DNA of 43,293 nt. Origin: Allotamlana fucoidanivorans. GTDB taxonomy: Bacteria; Bacteroidota; Bacteroidia; Flavobacteriales; Flavobacteriaceae. Positions 8,286-15,646 of the stretch are shown here, in pieces. The stretch lies in the NCBI RefSeq assembly GCF_006265225.1, contig NZ_VDCS01000018.1, positions 1 through 43,293 of the forward strand. Direction: 5' to 3'. Within the stretch, counting starts at the first letter, position 1, and every line of letters starts with the position of its first letter. The notes beneath the pieces are model-generated. The model did not search any database. It saw nothing but the letters and a program-made list of their open reading frames with translations, and was not told the DNA's origin. The position numbers and the translations under genes are program-made.

Positions 8286-8699
8286 ATGAAATTTGAAGAA
8301 TCGTTACAAAGTAAACTTTTAAGTCATCACAAATTAGAAATGCCTTTTGGAACCTTCTTTTTTTGTGAAAACTTTGTAATTTCTGAAATACATTCTGAGA
8401 AACACTTTGACTGGCCTAAAATTGAATTGGTTTTAAAAGAAATTATCGATTTCTATGGGGCAGGAGCAAAATTAGGTTATGTTTCTAATAGAGTTAACTC
8501 TTATTCTATAGACCCCAGCCATTGGGCAAAAATAAATTCTAACAAAGCCGTTATTGAGATGATTGGTACGTGTATAGTGTATTATAACTACATTATGTAT
8601 TTAAATGCTTCTTTAGAAAACAGATTTAGCGATGTTGAAATAAAATCATGTCTGTCTTTAGATGAAGCTATTGAATGGGTACAACGTTTAAATTACTAA
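8286..8699 (+). CDS. STAS/SpoIIAA-like small protein
   Basis: 137 residues, no signal peptide or membrane segment. Its beta-alpha-beta pattern (FGTFFFCENFVISEI, then a helix, then KLGYVSNRVNSYSIDPSHW, then IGTCIVYYNY and a final SLDEAIEWVQRL helix) matches flavobacterial proteins of the STAS/SEC14-like (SpoIIAA-like) type, in which the NRINSYSI..P segment is typical. The phosphorylatable Ser of true anti-sigma antagonists is not evident. Its stop codon abuts the stop codon of rnz on the other strand with no base between. A regulatory or lipid-binding role is possible but not shown. Confidence 0.7.
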   Translation: MKFEESLQSKLLSHHKLEMPFGTFFFCENFVISEIHSEKHFDWPKIELVLKEIIDFYGAGAKLGYVSNRVNSYSIDPSHWAKINSNKAVIEMIGTCIVYYNYIMYLNASLENRFSDVEIKSCLSLDEAIEWVQRLNY

Positions 8700-9605
8700 T
8701 TATAGATCAAACGTTTTCCCATCTTCCGCTAACAGTACATTTTTAAAAATCTGTTCGGCCTCCTTTTTAAAATAATTGATACTATCATACCGCGTAGAAT
8801 AATGCCCTAGAATAAGTGTTTTAACCTGGGCTTGTTTTGCAATTTCTGCGGCTTGAATAGCCGTTGCATGTTTTGTGCGTTCTGCTAAATGTGCATGCTG
8901 CTCTAAAAATGTAGATTCATGATAGAGTACATCTGTATTTTTTATAATGGGTACAATATCTTCTTTAAACATAGTGTCGCTGCAAAACGCATAACTTTTC
9001 GGCTTTTTCCCAGGAAACGTAACACTATCATTTTTTATCAAGATTCCATCTTCATTTTTTACATCATAACCCTGCTTCAGTTTTCTATAGTAGGCCACAT
9101 CAATATTTGCTCTTTTAACAGCCTCTATATTTAGCTTACGTTCCCTTTTTTTTTCCTTAAAAAGAAAACCATTTGTGTATATTCTATGATTTAAAGGAAT
9201 GGTGTGGACTTCAACTTTGTTATCTTCAAAAATAAGTTCGGAAGCATGAGATGTTAACTCATGAAAAAATAAATTATAATTTGTCCAGGAATCTGCTAAC
9301 TTCATTTGAAGTGTAACAATTTCTTTGATACCCTTTGGGCCATAGATATGTAAGTCTGCTTCTCGGGTAAGTAATCTGAATGTTGAAATTAATCCGACTA
9401 AACCAAAAAAATGATCACCATGCAAGTGAGATATAAAAATATGTTTTATTCTATTGAATTTAATTTTATGTCTTCGCAACTCTACTTGAGTTCCTTCTCC
9501 ACAGTCAATTAAAAACATATGATTACTAATCTCTAAAACCTGTGATGTTGTATTATTTAAAGCACGCGGCGTAGCACTATAACAGCCTAGAATAGATAAT
9601 CTCAT
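8700..9605 (-). CDS. rnz: Ribonuclease Z (tRNA 3' processing)
   Basis: A zinc-dependent endonuclease of the metallo-beta-lactamase fold that trims the 3' trailer of precursor tRNAs. 301 residues, normal for short-form RNase Z. Visible: N-terminal LSILGCYSATP and DCGEGTQVELRR (family typical), metal motif HLHGDH at 60-65 (HxHxDH), the next ligands in IPLNHRIYTNGF and FCSDTM, the exosite-side EQHAHLAERTKHAT, and the final ligand in LILGHYSTRY. It is the last gene of a minus-strand run starting at pyrR, and its ATG overlaps the stop of the DUF3291 gene by 4 bases (ATGA), so translation is probably coupled. Confidence 0.95.
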   Translation of the reverse strand: MRLSILGCYSATPRALNNTTSQVLEISNHMFLIDCGEGTQVELRRHKIKFNRIKHIFISHLHGDHFFGLVGLISTFRLLTREADLHIYGPKGIKEIVTLQMKLADSWTNYNLFFHELTSHASELIFEDNKVEVHTIPLNHRIYTNGFLFKEKKRERKLNIEAVKRANIDVAYYRKLKQGYDVKNEDGILIKNDSVTFPGKKPKSYAFCSDTMFKEDIVPIIKNTDVLYHESTFLEQHAHLAERTKHATAIQAAEIAKQAQVKTLILGHYSTRYDSINYFKKEAEQIFKNVLLAEDGKTFDL

Positions 9606-10081
9606 GAGGATGCATTTAGTGGTTTATAGTTTAAAAAATCGTCAACTAAAAATTTAGATTTAAACGAAAATGCAAACGGTGATTCTCCATAACTATTCAA
9701 ATAATCAAGACGGTATTTGGCATCCTGAAAGGTTGGTTTATAGCCTTTAGGAATATACCAAAAAGCCATATGCATTCTATTCATTTTTTTAAACCATGCT
9801 TTCTTCCTTTTAAAGATGTCTACATGCCCTGTTTGATACGTAAATTTAAAAAGAGATTCAAAATCCTTCCATACAGAGATATTGATGACCAAAGCATTGT
9901 TTTGAAATATTTTTGCACCTTCATCTTTGTCCTCATCATTCATGCGCCAAATAAACCCTTCACTAGCATCTGCCATAGCATTTATATGATCTACATTACC
10001 AACAAAATCTTGCATAATTGGGTCATTTAAAGGTGCAAGAACCTCTGCAATGTTTACCTGAGCTAATTGAAAAGCATGCAT
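9602..10081 (-). CDS. DUF3291 protein
   Basis: 159 residues, soluble. It matches DUF3291, a dimeric alpha-beta barrel-like family related to monooxygenases: start MHAFQLAQVNIAEVLAPL, middle DHINAMADASEGFIWRM, then LVINISVWKDFESL, and AFWYIPKGYKPTFQDAKYRL. No catalytic function is established for the family. It lies in the pyr operon one base after the STAS-like gene and overlaps rnz by 4 bases. The link to pyrimidine or tRNA metabolism is only positional. Confidence 0.85.
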   Translation of the reverse strand: MHAFQLAQVNIAEVLAPLNDPIMQDFVGNVDHINAMADASEGFIWRMNDEDKDEGAKIFQNNALVINISVWKDFESLFKFTYQTGHVDIFKRKKAWFKKMNRMHMAFWYIPKGYKPTFQDAKYRLDYLNSYGESPFAFSFKSKFLVDDFLNYKPLNASS

Positions 10082-10082
10082 G

Positions 10083-10415
10083 TTAAAACCCTAAATCACG
10101 CTCCATATCCTCCATTTCAATAACATCATAGGCTTCCTGCAATGTAGGTACAACAATAATTTCATCAGGAACATCATCAAAATCTACTTTATCTGATACA
10201 ATTACAAATGAATTTTTAGCTGCTTTATGTATGGTAGATAGTTCTAAAAACTCAAGAATATCCCCCTTATCAAGGGGATCTAAAGATGTTAATGAAACGA
10301 TAATATTGCTGTTTTTAAACTTTGGATATAATGCCTGTATCTTCTTTGTTAACTCTACAATCGTAGCTTTTTCTTGCGTGATTATAGATGTATTTCCATT
10401 TTGGTCTAAAATCAT
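10083..10415 (-). CDS. STAS-like small protein in pyr operon
   Basis: 110 residues. The order strand (NTSIITQ), helix, strand (NIIVSLTSL), helix (GDILEFLELSTIHKAAKN), strand (SFVIVSD), strand (DEIIVVP), helix (TLQEAYDVIEMEDMERDL) is that of a STAS domain. The D-S-S/T-G phosphorylation loop of SpoIIAA is replaced by LDPLDKGD, so switching by phosphorylation is unlikely. I recall similar short flavobacterial proteins being labelled 'ribonuclease Z' by neighbourhood; no metallo-beta-lactamase motif is present here, so that label would be wrong. It sits 3 bases after pyrB and 1 base before DUF3291. Function unknown. Confidence 0.8.
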   Translation of the reverse strand: MILDQNGNTSIITQEKATIVELTKKIQALYPKFKNSNIIVSLTSLDPLDKGDILEFLELSTIHKAAKNSFVIVSDKVDFDDVPDEIIVVPTLQEAYDVIEMEDMERDLGF

Positions 10416-10418
10416 AAT

Positions 10419-11348
10419 CTACTGTTTTATTTTTGATGCTAAGAGGTAAATTACTGCCATTCTAACAGCTACCCCATTTTGAACTTGATCTAAAATAATA
10501 GACTGACTAGAATCAGCCACATCACTAGTTATCTCAACACCTCTATTAATGGGACCGGGATGCATGATAGTTATCTTTTTATCTAAGGTATCTAATAACT
10601 GTTTGTTTACCCCAAATTGTTGGGTATATTCTCTGGTAGATGGAAAATAACTAATATCCATACGTTCATTTTGTACTCGAAGCATATTAGCTACATCACA
10701 CCAACTTAAAGCTTTACGAAGATTGGTTTCCACCTTTACCCCAAGCTCATTGATATACTTTGGAATTAGCGTTTTAGGACCGCAAACCATGACTTCTGCA
10801 CCTTGTAATTGCAGTGCAAAAATATTTGAAAGCGCCACTCTACTATGTAAAATATCACCAACAATAACTACCTTCTTACCTCCTACTTCACCTAATGTTT
10901 CGCGAATCGAATAAGAGTCTAATAAGGCTTGTGTTGGGTGTTCATGAGCACCATCACCAGCGTTAACAATACTGGCCTTTACATGTTTAGATAAAAAAAC
11001 ACCTGCCCCAGGATTTGGGTGGCGCATCACCACCATATCCACCTTCATGGATAAGATATTGTTTACGGTATCAATTAGTGTTTCTCCTTTTTTTACAGAC
11101 GATTGTGCGGATGAAAAATTAATTACATCTGCTGATAAGCGTTTTTCAGCAAGTTCAAAAGACAACTTGGTTCTTGTTGAATTTTCAAAAAATAAATTAG
11201 CTATTGTAATATCTCTTAGTGATGGTACTTTTTTGATTGGTCTGTTAATCACTTCTTTAAAATGATCGGCCGTTTCAAAAATTAGTTGAATATCTTTTTT
11301 ATTAAGATATTTTATTCCTAATAAGTGATTGACACTTAATTCACTCAT
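10419..11348 (-). CDS. pyrB: Aspartate carbamoyltransferase, catalytic subunit
   Basis: Joins carbamoyl phosphate and aspartate to N-carbamoyl aspartate, the committed step of pyrimidine synthesis, in the cytoplasm. 309 residues, standard length. The carbamoyl-phosphate site STRT is at 57-60 within FFENSTRTKLSFE; HPTQ at 137-140 (HEHPTQALLDSYS); HPGPINRG at 263-270, which is the aspartate-side loop. No regulatory-chain gene (pyrI) is adjacent. It follows pyrR with a 9-base gap, so it is presumably controlled together with it. Confidence 0.97.
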   Translation of the reverse strand: MSELSVNHLLGIKYLNKKDIQLIFETADHFKEVINRPIKKVPSLRDITIANLFFENSTRTKLSFELAEKRLSADVINFSSAQSSVKKGETLIDTVNNILSMKVDMVVMRHPNPGAGVFLSKHVKASIVNAGDGAHEHPTQALLDSYSIRETLGEVGGKKVVIVGDILHSRVALSNIFALQLQGAEVMVCGPKTLIPKYINELGVKVETNLRKALSWCDVANMLRVQNERMDISYFPSTREYTQQFGVNKQLLDTLDKKITIMHPGPINRGVEITSDVADSSQSIILDQVQNGVAVRMAVIYLLASKIKQ

Positions 11349-11357
11349 TGCTTTTAT

Positions 11358-11897
11358 CTATTTTTCAATTAAATAAACCGAATCTTCACTATCGTGTTCT
11401 TTCCAGTTCACCTTTACTTTTTCATTATTAATAACATCTACTTGACGCCCTCTATAATCTGGCTGAATGGGTAAATGTCTACTAAAACGTCTATCTATAA
11501 GCGTTAATAATTCTATTTCATTAGGCCTTCCAAAAGATTGTATAGCGGTTAAAGCAGCTCTTATACTTCTTCCTGTATACAGTACATCATCAATAAACAC
11601 AATATTTTTATCTTCTACTAAAAAGTCAATTTTTGTTGAATTAGCTTCTAAAGGCTTATGACTTCTTCGAAAGTCATCTCTAAAAAATGTAATATCTAAA
11701 TGGCCTAATTGAATATTCTTAACCTTATAATCCTCTTTGAGTATTTTAGCAATTCTATCTGCTAAAAAAACACCGCGAGGCTGCAAACCAATTAGTACGG
11801 CATTTGAGAAATCATTGTGTTTTTCAATAAGTTGACAAGCCAATCGGTGAAGAATGATGTTTACCTCTTTTTCGTTAAGTAAAACTTTTTGACTCAT
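11358..11897 (-). CDS. pyrR: PyrR: pyr regulator / uracil phosphoribosyltransferase
   Basis: 179 residues of the type I phosphoribosyltransferase fold. The PRPP loop is FIDDVLYTGRSIRAAL (101-116), with GLQPRGVFLADRI (38-50) forming the pyrophosphate loop and DITFFRDDF the flexible loop. In Gram-positive bacteria PyrR binds pyr mRNA with UMP and causes attenuation; in Bacteroidota the RNA target is not established. First gene of the pyrR-pyrB-STAS-DUF3291-rnz run. A -7 box (TACCTTTG) lies about 25 bases upstream of its ATG, and a 14-bp palindromic site lies in the short leader. Confidence 0.95.
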   Translation of the reverse strand: MSQKVLLNEKEVNIILHRLACQLIEKHNDFSNAVLIGLQPRGVFLADRIAKILKEDYKVKNIQLGHLDITFFRDDFRRSHKPLEANSTKIDFLVEDKNIVFIDDVLYTGRSIRAALTAIQSFGRPNEIELLTLIDRRFSRHLPIQPDYRGRQVDVINNEKVKVNWKEHDSEDSVYLIEK

Positions 11898-11904
11898 ATA
11901 CTAT

Positions 11905-11918
11905 CCAAACGTGTTTGG
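11905..11918 (-). promoter_or_regulatory. Palindrome in the pyrR leader
   Basis: CCAAAC-GT-GTTTGG, two 6-bp arms around a 2-base centre, lies 7 bases before the pyrR ATG and just downstream of the -7 box. The 2-base loop argues for a DNA operator more than an RNA hairpin. The binder is unknown. Confidence 0.45.
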
Positions 11919-11922
11919 TACA

Positions 11923-11930
11923 CAAAGGTA
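11923..11930 (-). promoter_or_regulatory. -7 box of the pyr operon (TACCTTTG)
   Basis: On the minus strand TACCTTTG fits TAnnTTTG exactly, 25 bases upstream of the pyrR ATG. No clear -33 TTG. Confidence 0.55.
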
Positions 11931-12076
11931 ATGCAAAAAATCATAAGTATAAACGGTAAATTAGAATCTTATTTGGGTATGTTTTTTAAATGTAGGTTTT
12001 AAGACAACTTACTTTTCTTTTTTTTTAACTTATTTACCATGGAGACATGAACTTCTATTTAAAAAAATGAATAAAA

Positions 12077-12103
12077 AAAACTCCTCAAAAATTGAGGAGT
12101 TTT
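12077..12103 (-). terminator. rpsA terminator
   Basis: AAAACTCCTCAA and TTGAGGAGTTTT form a 12-bp stem with a 3-base loop, followed on the minus strand by a T-rich run. It lies 27 bases past the rpsA stop. Confidence 0.88.
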
Positions 12104-12129
12104 ATAAAAATTATAAATGTATAGAAAGA

Positions 12130-13962
12130 TTATTTCTTCCCGTCCATTTTATCTTTAAGAGCTTGTAAAGCATCATTAGCATCACCTAAAGTTGGTTTTG
12201 CTTCAGCAGCTTGAGATTCTGCTTTTCTTACCGCCTGCTTAACGATCTTAGCTTCTTCTTCTTTAAATACCGCAGTATGAGAAGCAACTACACGTTTAAA
12301 CTCTTTGTTAAATTCAATAATTTTGAATTCAGCAGTTTCACCTTTAGCTAGTTTACTACCGTCTTCTTTTTCTAAGTGACGTGCTGGTACAAAAGCCACG
12401 ATATCTTCATTAAACTCTATAGTAGCACCTTTGTCAACAATATCAGTAATTGCTGCTGTGTGAGATGTTCCTAAAGCAAACTCAGTTTCATACTTATCCC
12501 AAGGATTTTCAGTAGTTTGTTTATGACCTAAACTTAATTTACGTCCTTCAACATCTAACTCTAATACCACAACGTCTAACTTATCTCCTACTGAACAGAA
12601 CTCAGATGGGTGTTTAATTTTCTTAGTCCAAGATAAATCTGAGATATAAATTAATCCGTCAATACCCTCTTCCAATTCAACAAATACACCAAAATTAGTA
12701 AAGTTACGTACCACACCTGTGTGTTTAGAACCTACAGGATATTTACCTGTAATATCTGTCCATGGATCTGGTGTTAATTGCTTAATACCTAGAGACATTT
12801 TACGCTCTTCTCTATCTAAAGTTAAGATAACTGCTTCCACTTCATCTCCTACAGAAACGAAATCTTGAGCAGAACGTAAGTGTGTAGACCATGACATTTC
12901 AGACACGTGAATTAACCCTTCAACACCATCAGCTACTTCAATAAATGCACCGTAATCTGCAATTACAACCACTTTACCTTTTACTTTGTCACCAACTTTT
13001 ACCTCTTCAGCTAATGCTTCCCAAGGGTGCTTAGATAATTGTTTAAGACCTAATTGGATTCTTGATTTGTTTTCATCAAAATCAAGGATTACCACGTTAA
13101 GATGTTGGTCTAACTCAACAATTTCATTTGGATGATTGATTCTTGACCAAGAAAGATCTGTAATATGGATTAATCCATCTACACCACCAAGGTCAATGAA
13201 TACACCATAAGATGTGATGTTTTTAACAACACCTTCTAATACTTGACCTTTTTCTAACTGACCAATAATTTCTTTCTTTTGTTCCTCGATATCAGCCTCA
13301 ATAAGTGCTTTATGAGAAACTACAACGTTTTTGAACTCGTGGTTGATTTTAACCACTTTGAATTCCATTGTTTTATTTACGTACTGATCGTAATCTCTAA
13401 TTGGTTTAACGTCAATTTGAGAACCTGGTAAGAATGCTTCAATACCGAATACATCTACAATCATACCTCCTTTAGTTCTGCATTTAACAAAACCGTTAAC
13501 GATTTCACCAGTTTCGTGAGCTTTATTAACTCTGTCCCATGCTTTGATTACACGAGCTTTTCTGTGAGATAATACCAACTGACCTGTAGCGTCTTCACGC
13601 ACATCAATTAATACTTCTACTTTATCACCAACTGCTAAGTTAGGATTGTAACGAAATTCGTTTAAAGAAATAACACCTTCAGATTTTGCATTGATGTCAA
13701 TGATAGCATCACGATCTGTAATGTGAATTACAGTTCCTTCTACTACTTCATCATCTAAAGTGTCAACGAAATTTTCAGCTACTAATTTTTCAAATTCTTT
13801 TAACTGTTGATCATCAACTTCATCAATACCTTCTTGGTAATTGTGCCAGTTGAACTCTTTTAAGAATTTTTCAGGGTTTGCTTGAGCTTCTGATACTTGA
13901 GGAGCTTCGGCAGTTTTTGCTTCAGTTGCTTCAACTTCAGCTTGTTTTGCGTTTTCAGCCAT
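12130..13962 (-). CDS. rpsA: 30S ribosomal protein S1
   Basis: Single-stranded-RNA-binding ribosomal protein that helps load mRNA on the 30S subunit. 610 residues with six S1 (OB-fold) domains at roughly 50-120, 135-215, 230-305, 320-395, 405-480 and 490-565. The most canonical are three to five, with TSYGVFIDLGGVDGLIHITDLSW and similar cores (given shortened: GVFIDLGGVDGLIH, GAFIEVADGVEGLIH, GVFVELEEGIDGLIY). The N-terminal 40 residues are Ala/Glu-rich and low complexity, the C-terminus Lys-rich. A leader of about 160 bases with two hairpins precedes it, which fits the autogenous control known for S1 in other bacteria, though that is inference here. Confidence 0.97.
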   Translation of the reverse strand: MAENAKQAEVEATEAKTAEAPQVSEAQANPEKFLKEFNWHNYQEGIDEVDDQQLKEFEKLVAENFVDTLDDEVVEGTVIHITDRDAIIDINAKSEGVISLNEFRYNPNLAVGDKVEVLIDVREDATGQLVLSHRKARVIKAWDRVNKAHETGEIVNGFVKCRTKGGMIVDVFGIEAFLPGSQIDVKPIRDYDQYVNKTMEFKVVKINHEFKNVVVSHKALIEADIEEQKKEIIGQLEKGQVLEGVVKNITSYGVFIDLGGVDGLIHITDLSWSRINHPNEIVELDQHLNVVILDFDENKSRIQLGLKQLSKHPWEALAEEVKVGDKVKGKVVVIADYGAFIEVADGVEGLIHVSEMSWSTHLRSAQDFVSVGDEVEAVILTLDREERKMSLGIKQLTPDPWTDITGKYPVGSKHTGVVRNFTNFGVFVELEEGIDGLIYISDLSWTKKIKHPSEFCSVGDKLDVVVLELDVEGRKLSLGHKQTTENPWDKYETEFALGTSHTAAITDIVDKGATIEFNEDIVAFVPARHLEKEDGSKLAKGETAEFKIIEFNKEFKRVVASHTAVFKEEEAKIVKQAVRKAESQAAEAKPTLGDANDALQALKDKMDGKK

Positions 13963-14126
13963 TTATGCTAATTACTTAATGTTTTACGTATTGTCTTTAT
14001 AATAACGTAAACACATTTTGTTTGTATTCTGTTTGTTTCAGGAGATTTAAGCGCGTAACATACAGAAGTGTTAAATTTAATTACGTGTTCTATTTCCTTT
14101 TATCTTCCCGACGATTCGCTAAAAGG
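13963..14126 (-). promoter_or_regulatory. Long structured 5' leader of rpsA
   Basis: From the inferred start near 14125 to the ATG the leader is about 160 bases. Near its 5' end TCCTTTTA (plus strand 14095-14102) and TAAAAGGA (14120-14127) form an 8-bp stem; near the ATG TTTACGT (13983-13989) and ACGTAAA (14005-14011) form a 7-bp stem. This is the visible content of the 333-base gap; no gene is seen in it. Confidence 0.5.
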
Positions 14127-14130
14127 AGTG

Positions 14131-14138
14131 CAAAATTA
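14131..14138 (-). promoter_or_regulatory. -7 box of rpsA (TAATTTTG)
   Basis: Minus-strand TAATTTTGC fits TAnnTTTG; it would start transcription at about 14125. No good -33 element is seen. Confidence 0.55.
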
Positions 14139-14295
14139 CAAATTAATATTCTAATTACCTAATAATTAGAAAACAAATAAAATGTGACTTTTTACTTCTT
14201 AATGTGTCTAAATCTTAACCATTTATTAAATTTAAAGTGCTTGGATTTTTTTACCTTAACCAAAACAATCTGAATTAATAAAAACCTTTTTAAAT

Positions 14296-14676
14296 ATGAC
14301 TGCAAAATCAAAATACCAACCCGTTTTAGACTTAGGAGAATCTTTAAACATTCAAAACGGTGATGTAAAAGAAGAAGATGGCAAACTAAAAGTTTGGGGA
14401 ACCGCTAAAACCCCTTATGAAAAAAACTTACTTTGGGACAAAATAAAAGAAATTGGTGGTGAAAACCCTTCAGATATAATGGCAGATATAAAAGTTGCCG
14501 ATGCCAGTGTTTTTCATAGACATACTGTAAAAAGTGGTGAAACCTTAGGTAAAATAGCTAAGCAATATTATGGTAATGCATCAAAATATCAAGAGATATT
14601 TAAGGCTAATTCAGATATTTTAAAAAATCCAGATTTAATTTATCCAGATCAAGAATTGATTATCCCTAATCTGTAG
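14296..14676 (+). CDS. BON-LysM protein (Kbp/YgaU-like)
   Basis: 126 residues, no signal peptide. N-terminal part (about 10-65) is a reduced BON-like domain (VKEEDGKLKVWGTAKTPYEK); C-terminal LysM covers 75-125, from HTVKSGETLGKIAKQYYG to LIYPDQELIIP. The same BON+LysM order is seen in E. coli Kbp (YgaU), a small cytoplasmic potassium-binding protein; whether this homologue binds potassium is not known. Monocistronic and opposite to its neighbours, lying between rpsA and cmk; a bidirectional terminator separates it from cmk. Confidence 0.85.
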   Translation: MTAKSKYQPVLDLGESLNIQNGDVKEEDGKLKVWGTAKTPYEKNLLWDKIKEIGGENPSDIMADIKVADASVFHRHTVKSGETLGKIAKQYYGNASKYQEIFKANSDILKNPDLIYPDQELIIPNL

Positions 14677-14699
14677 TTTCTGTTATAGAGAATAGAAAG

Positions 14700-14732
14700 A
14701 AAGCGAGTCTTTAGTATAAAAACTCGCTTTTT
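14700..14732. terminator. Bidirectional terminator between LysM gene and cmk
   Basis: AAAGCGAGT (14700-14708) and ACTCGCTTT (14722-14730) form a 9-bp stem, T-rich after it on the plus strand. The two genes converge on it. Confidence 0.82.
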
Positions 14733-14739
14733 ACTTTTG

Positions 14740-15447
14740 TTAACCAATACTTCCGTTTACTTCCTTGATTTTGTCCTCTGATAATTTTAAAACTTTATCA
14801 AACTGTTCCTCTAGGCTAAAGTGAGAATTATCAATTTCAATAGCATCTATAGCCTTTACAAGTGGGGAATCTTTTCGTGTTGTATCTAAATAATCACGTT
14901 CTTCTACGTTTTTTAAAACAGCTTCATAGGTAACAGCATCACCTTTATCACTAAGTTCCTTAAAACGTCTTTCTGCCCTTTTTTCAGCGGAAGCAGTCAT
15001 AAATAATTTTAACTCTGCATTGGGAAAAACTACGGTTCCAATATCTCTTCCATCCATAACAACCCCTTTATTTTTTCCCATTTCCTGTTGTTGCTCAACT
15101 AATTTTTGTCGGACTTCAGTAACAGCCGCAACCTTACTTACGTAACTTGATACTTCAAGTGTCCTTATAGCCTTCTCAACGTTTTTACCATTTAAAAAAA
15201 CCTCAGCAAAACCTAATTGTTCATTGAATTGAAATGTGATTTTGATGTCATTCAAACTACTAATTAAAGCTTCCTTATAAAAAGCATCAGGACTAACAAA
15301 CGTATTCTGCATAGCATACAAGGTTACAGCTCTATACATAGCTCCTGTATCTACATAAATATATCCTAGATGTTTTGCCAGTTGTTTTGCTATTGTACTC
15401 TTTCCTGTTGATGAGAAGCCATCAATAGCTATGGTAATTTTACTCAT
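14740..15447 (-). CDS. cmk: Cytidylate kinase
   Basis: Phosphorylates CMP and dCMP to the diphosphates. 235 residues. P-loop GFSSTGKST at 10-18; YVDTGAMYRAVTLYA (31-45) is the nucleoside-binding segment; MDGRDIGTVVFPNAELK carries the catalytic Asp/Arg pair; LID arginines are in SAEKRAERRFKEL and RDYLDTTRKDSPL. Close linkage to rpsA is a common bacterial arrangement, here interrupted by the LysM gene. A -7 box TACATTTG stands 19 bases before the ATG. Confidence 0.97.
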   Translation of the reverse strand: MSKITIAIDGFSSTGKSTIAKQLAKHLGYIYVDTGAMYRAVTLYAMQNTFVSPDAFYKEALISSLNDIKITFQFNEQLGFAEVFLNGKNVEKAIRTLEVSSYVSKVAAVTEVRQKLVEQQQEMGKNKGVVMDGRDIGTVVFPNAELKLFMTASAEKRAERRFKELSDKGDAVTYEAVLKNVEERDYLDTTRKDSPLVKAIDAIEIDNSHFSLEEQFDKVLKLSEDKIKEVNGSIG

Positions 15448-15465
15448 TTATAATTGTTAGGATAG

Positions 15466-15473
15466 CAAATGTA
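15466..15473 (-). promoter_or_regulatory. -7 box of cmk (TACATTTG)
   Basis: Minus-strand TACATTTGC fits TAnnTTTG. A TTG occurs 16 bases upstream of it, slightly short of the usual spacing. Confidence 0.5.
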
Positions 15474-15646
15474 CATAAATGAATTAGATCAAGTTTCTGT
15501 CAAGTTAATTTTTATCATTATTAAAATAAGATTAAACCATTTGTTTTGTAGAAATGCTTAAATGTTTTCTAGATAAATAGACATTACACCCTTATTAAAA
15601 TTATCATTTTATAATTTAACGCTTTCACTAATTTACGATTTAAACA

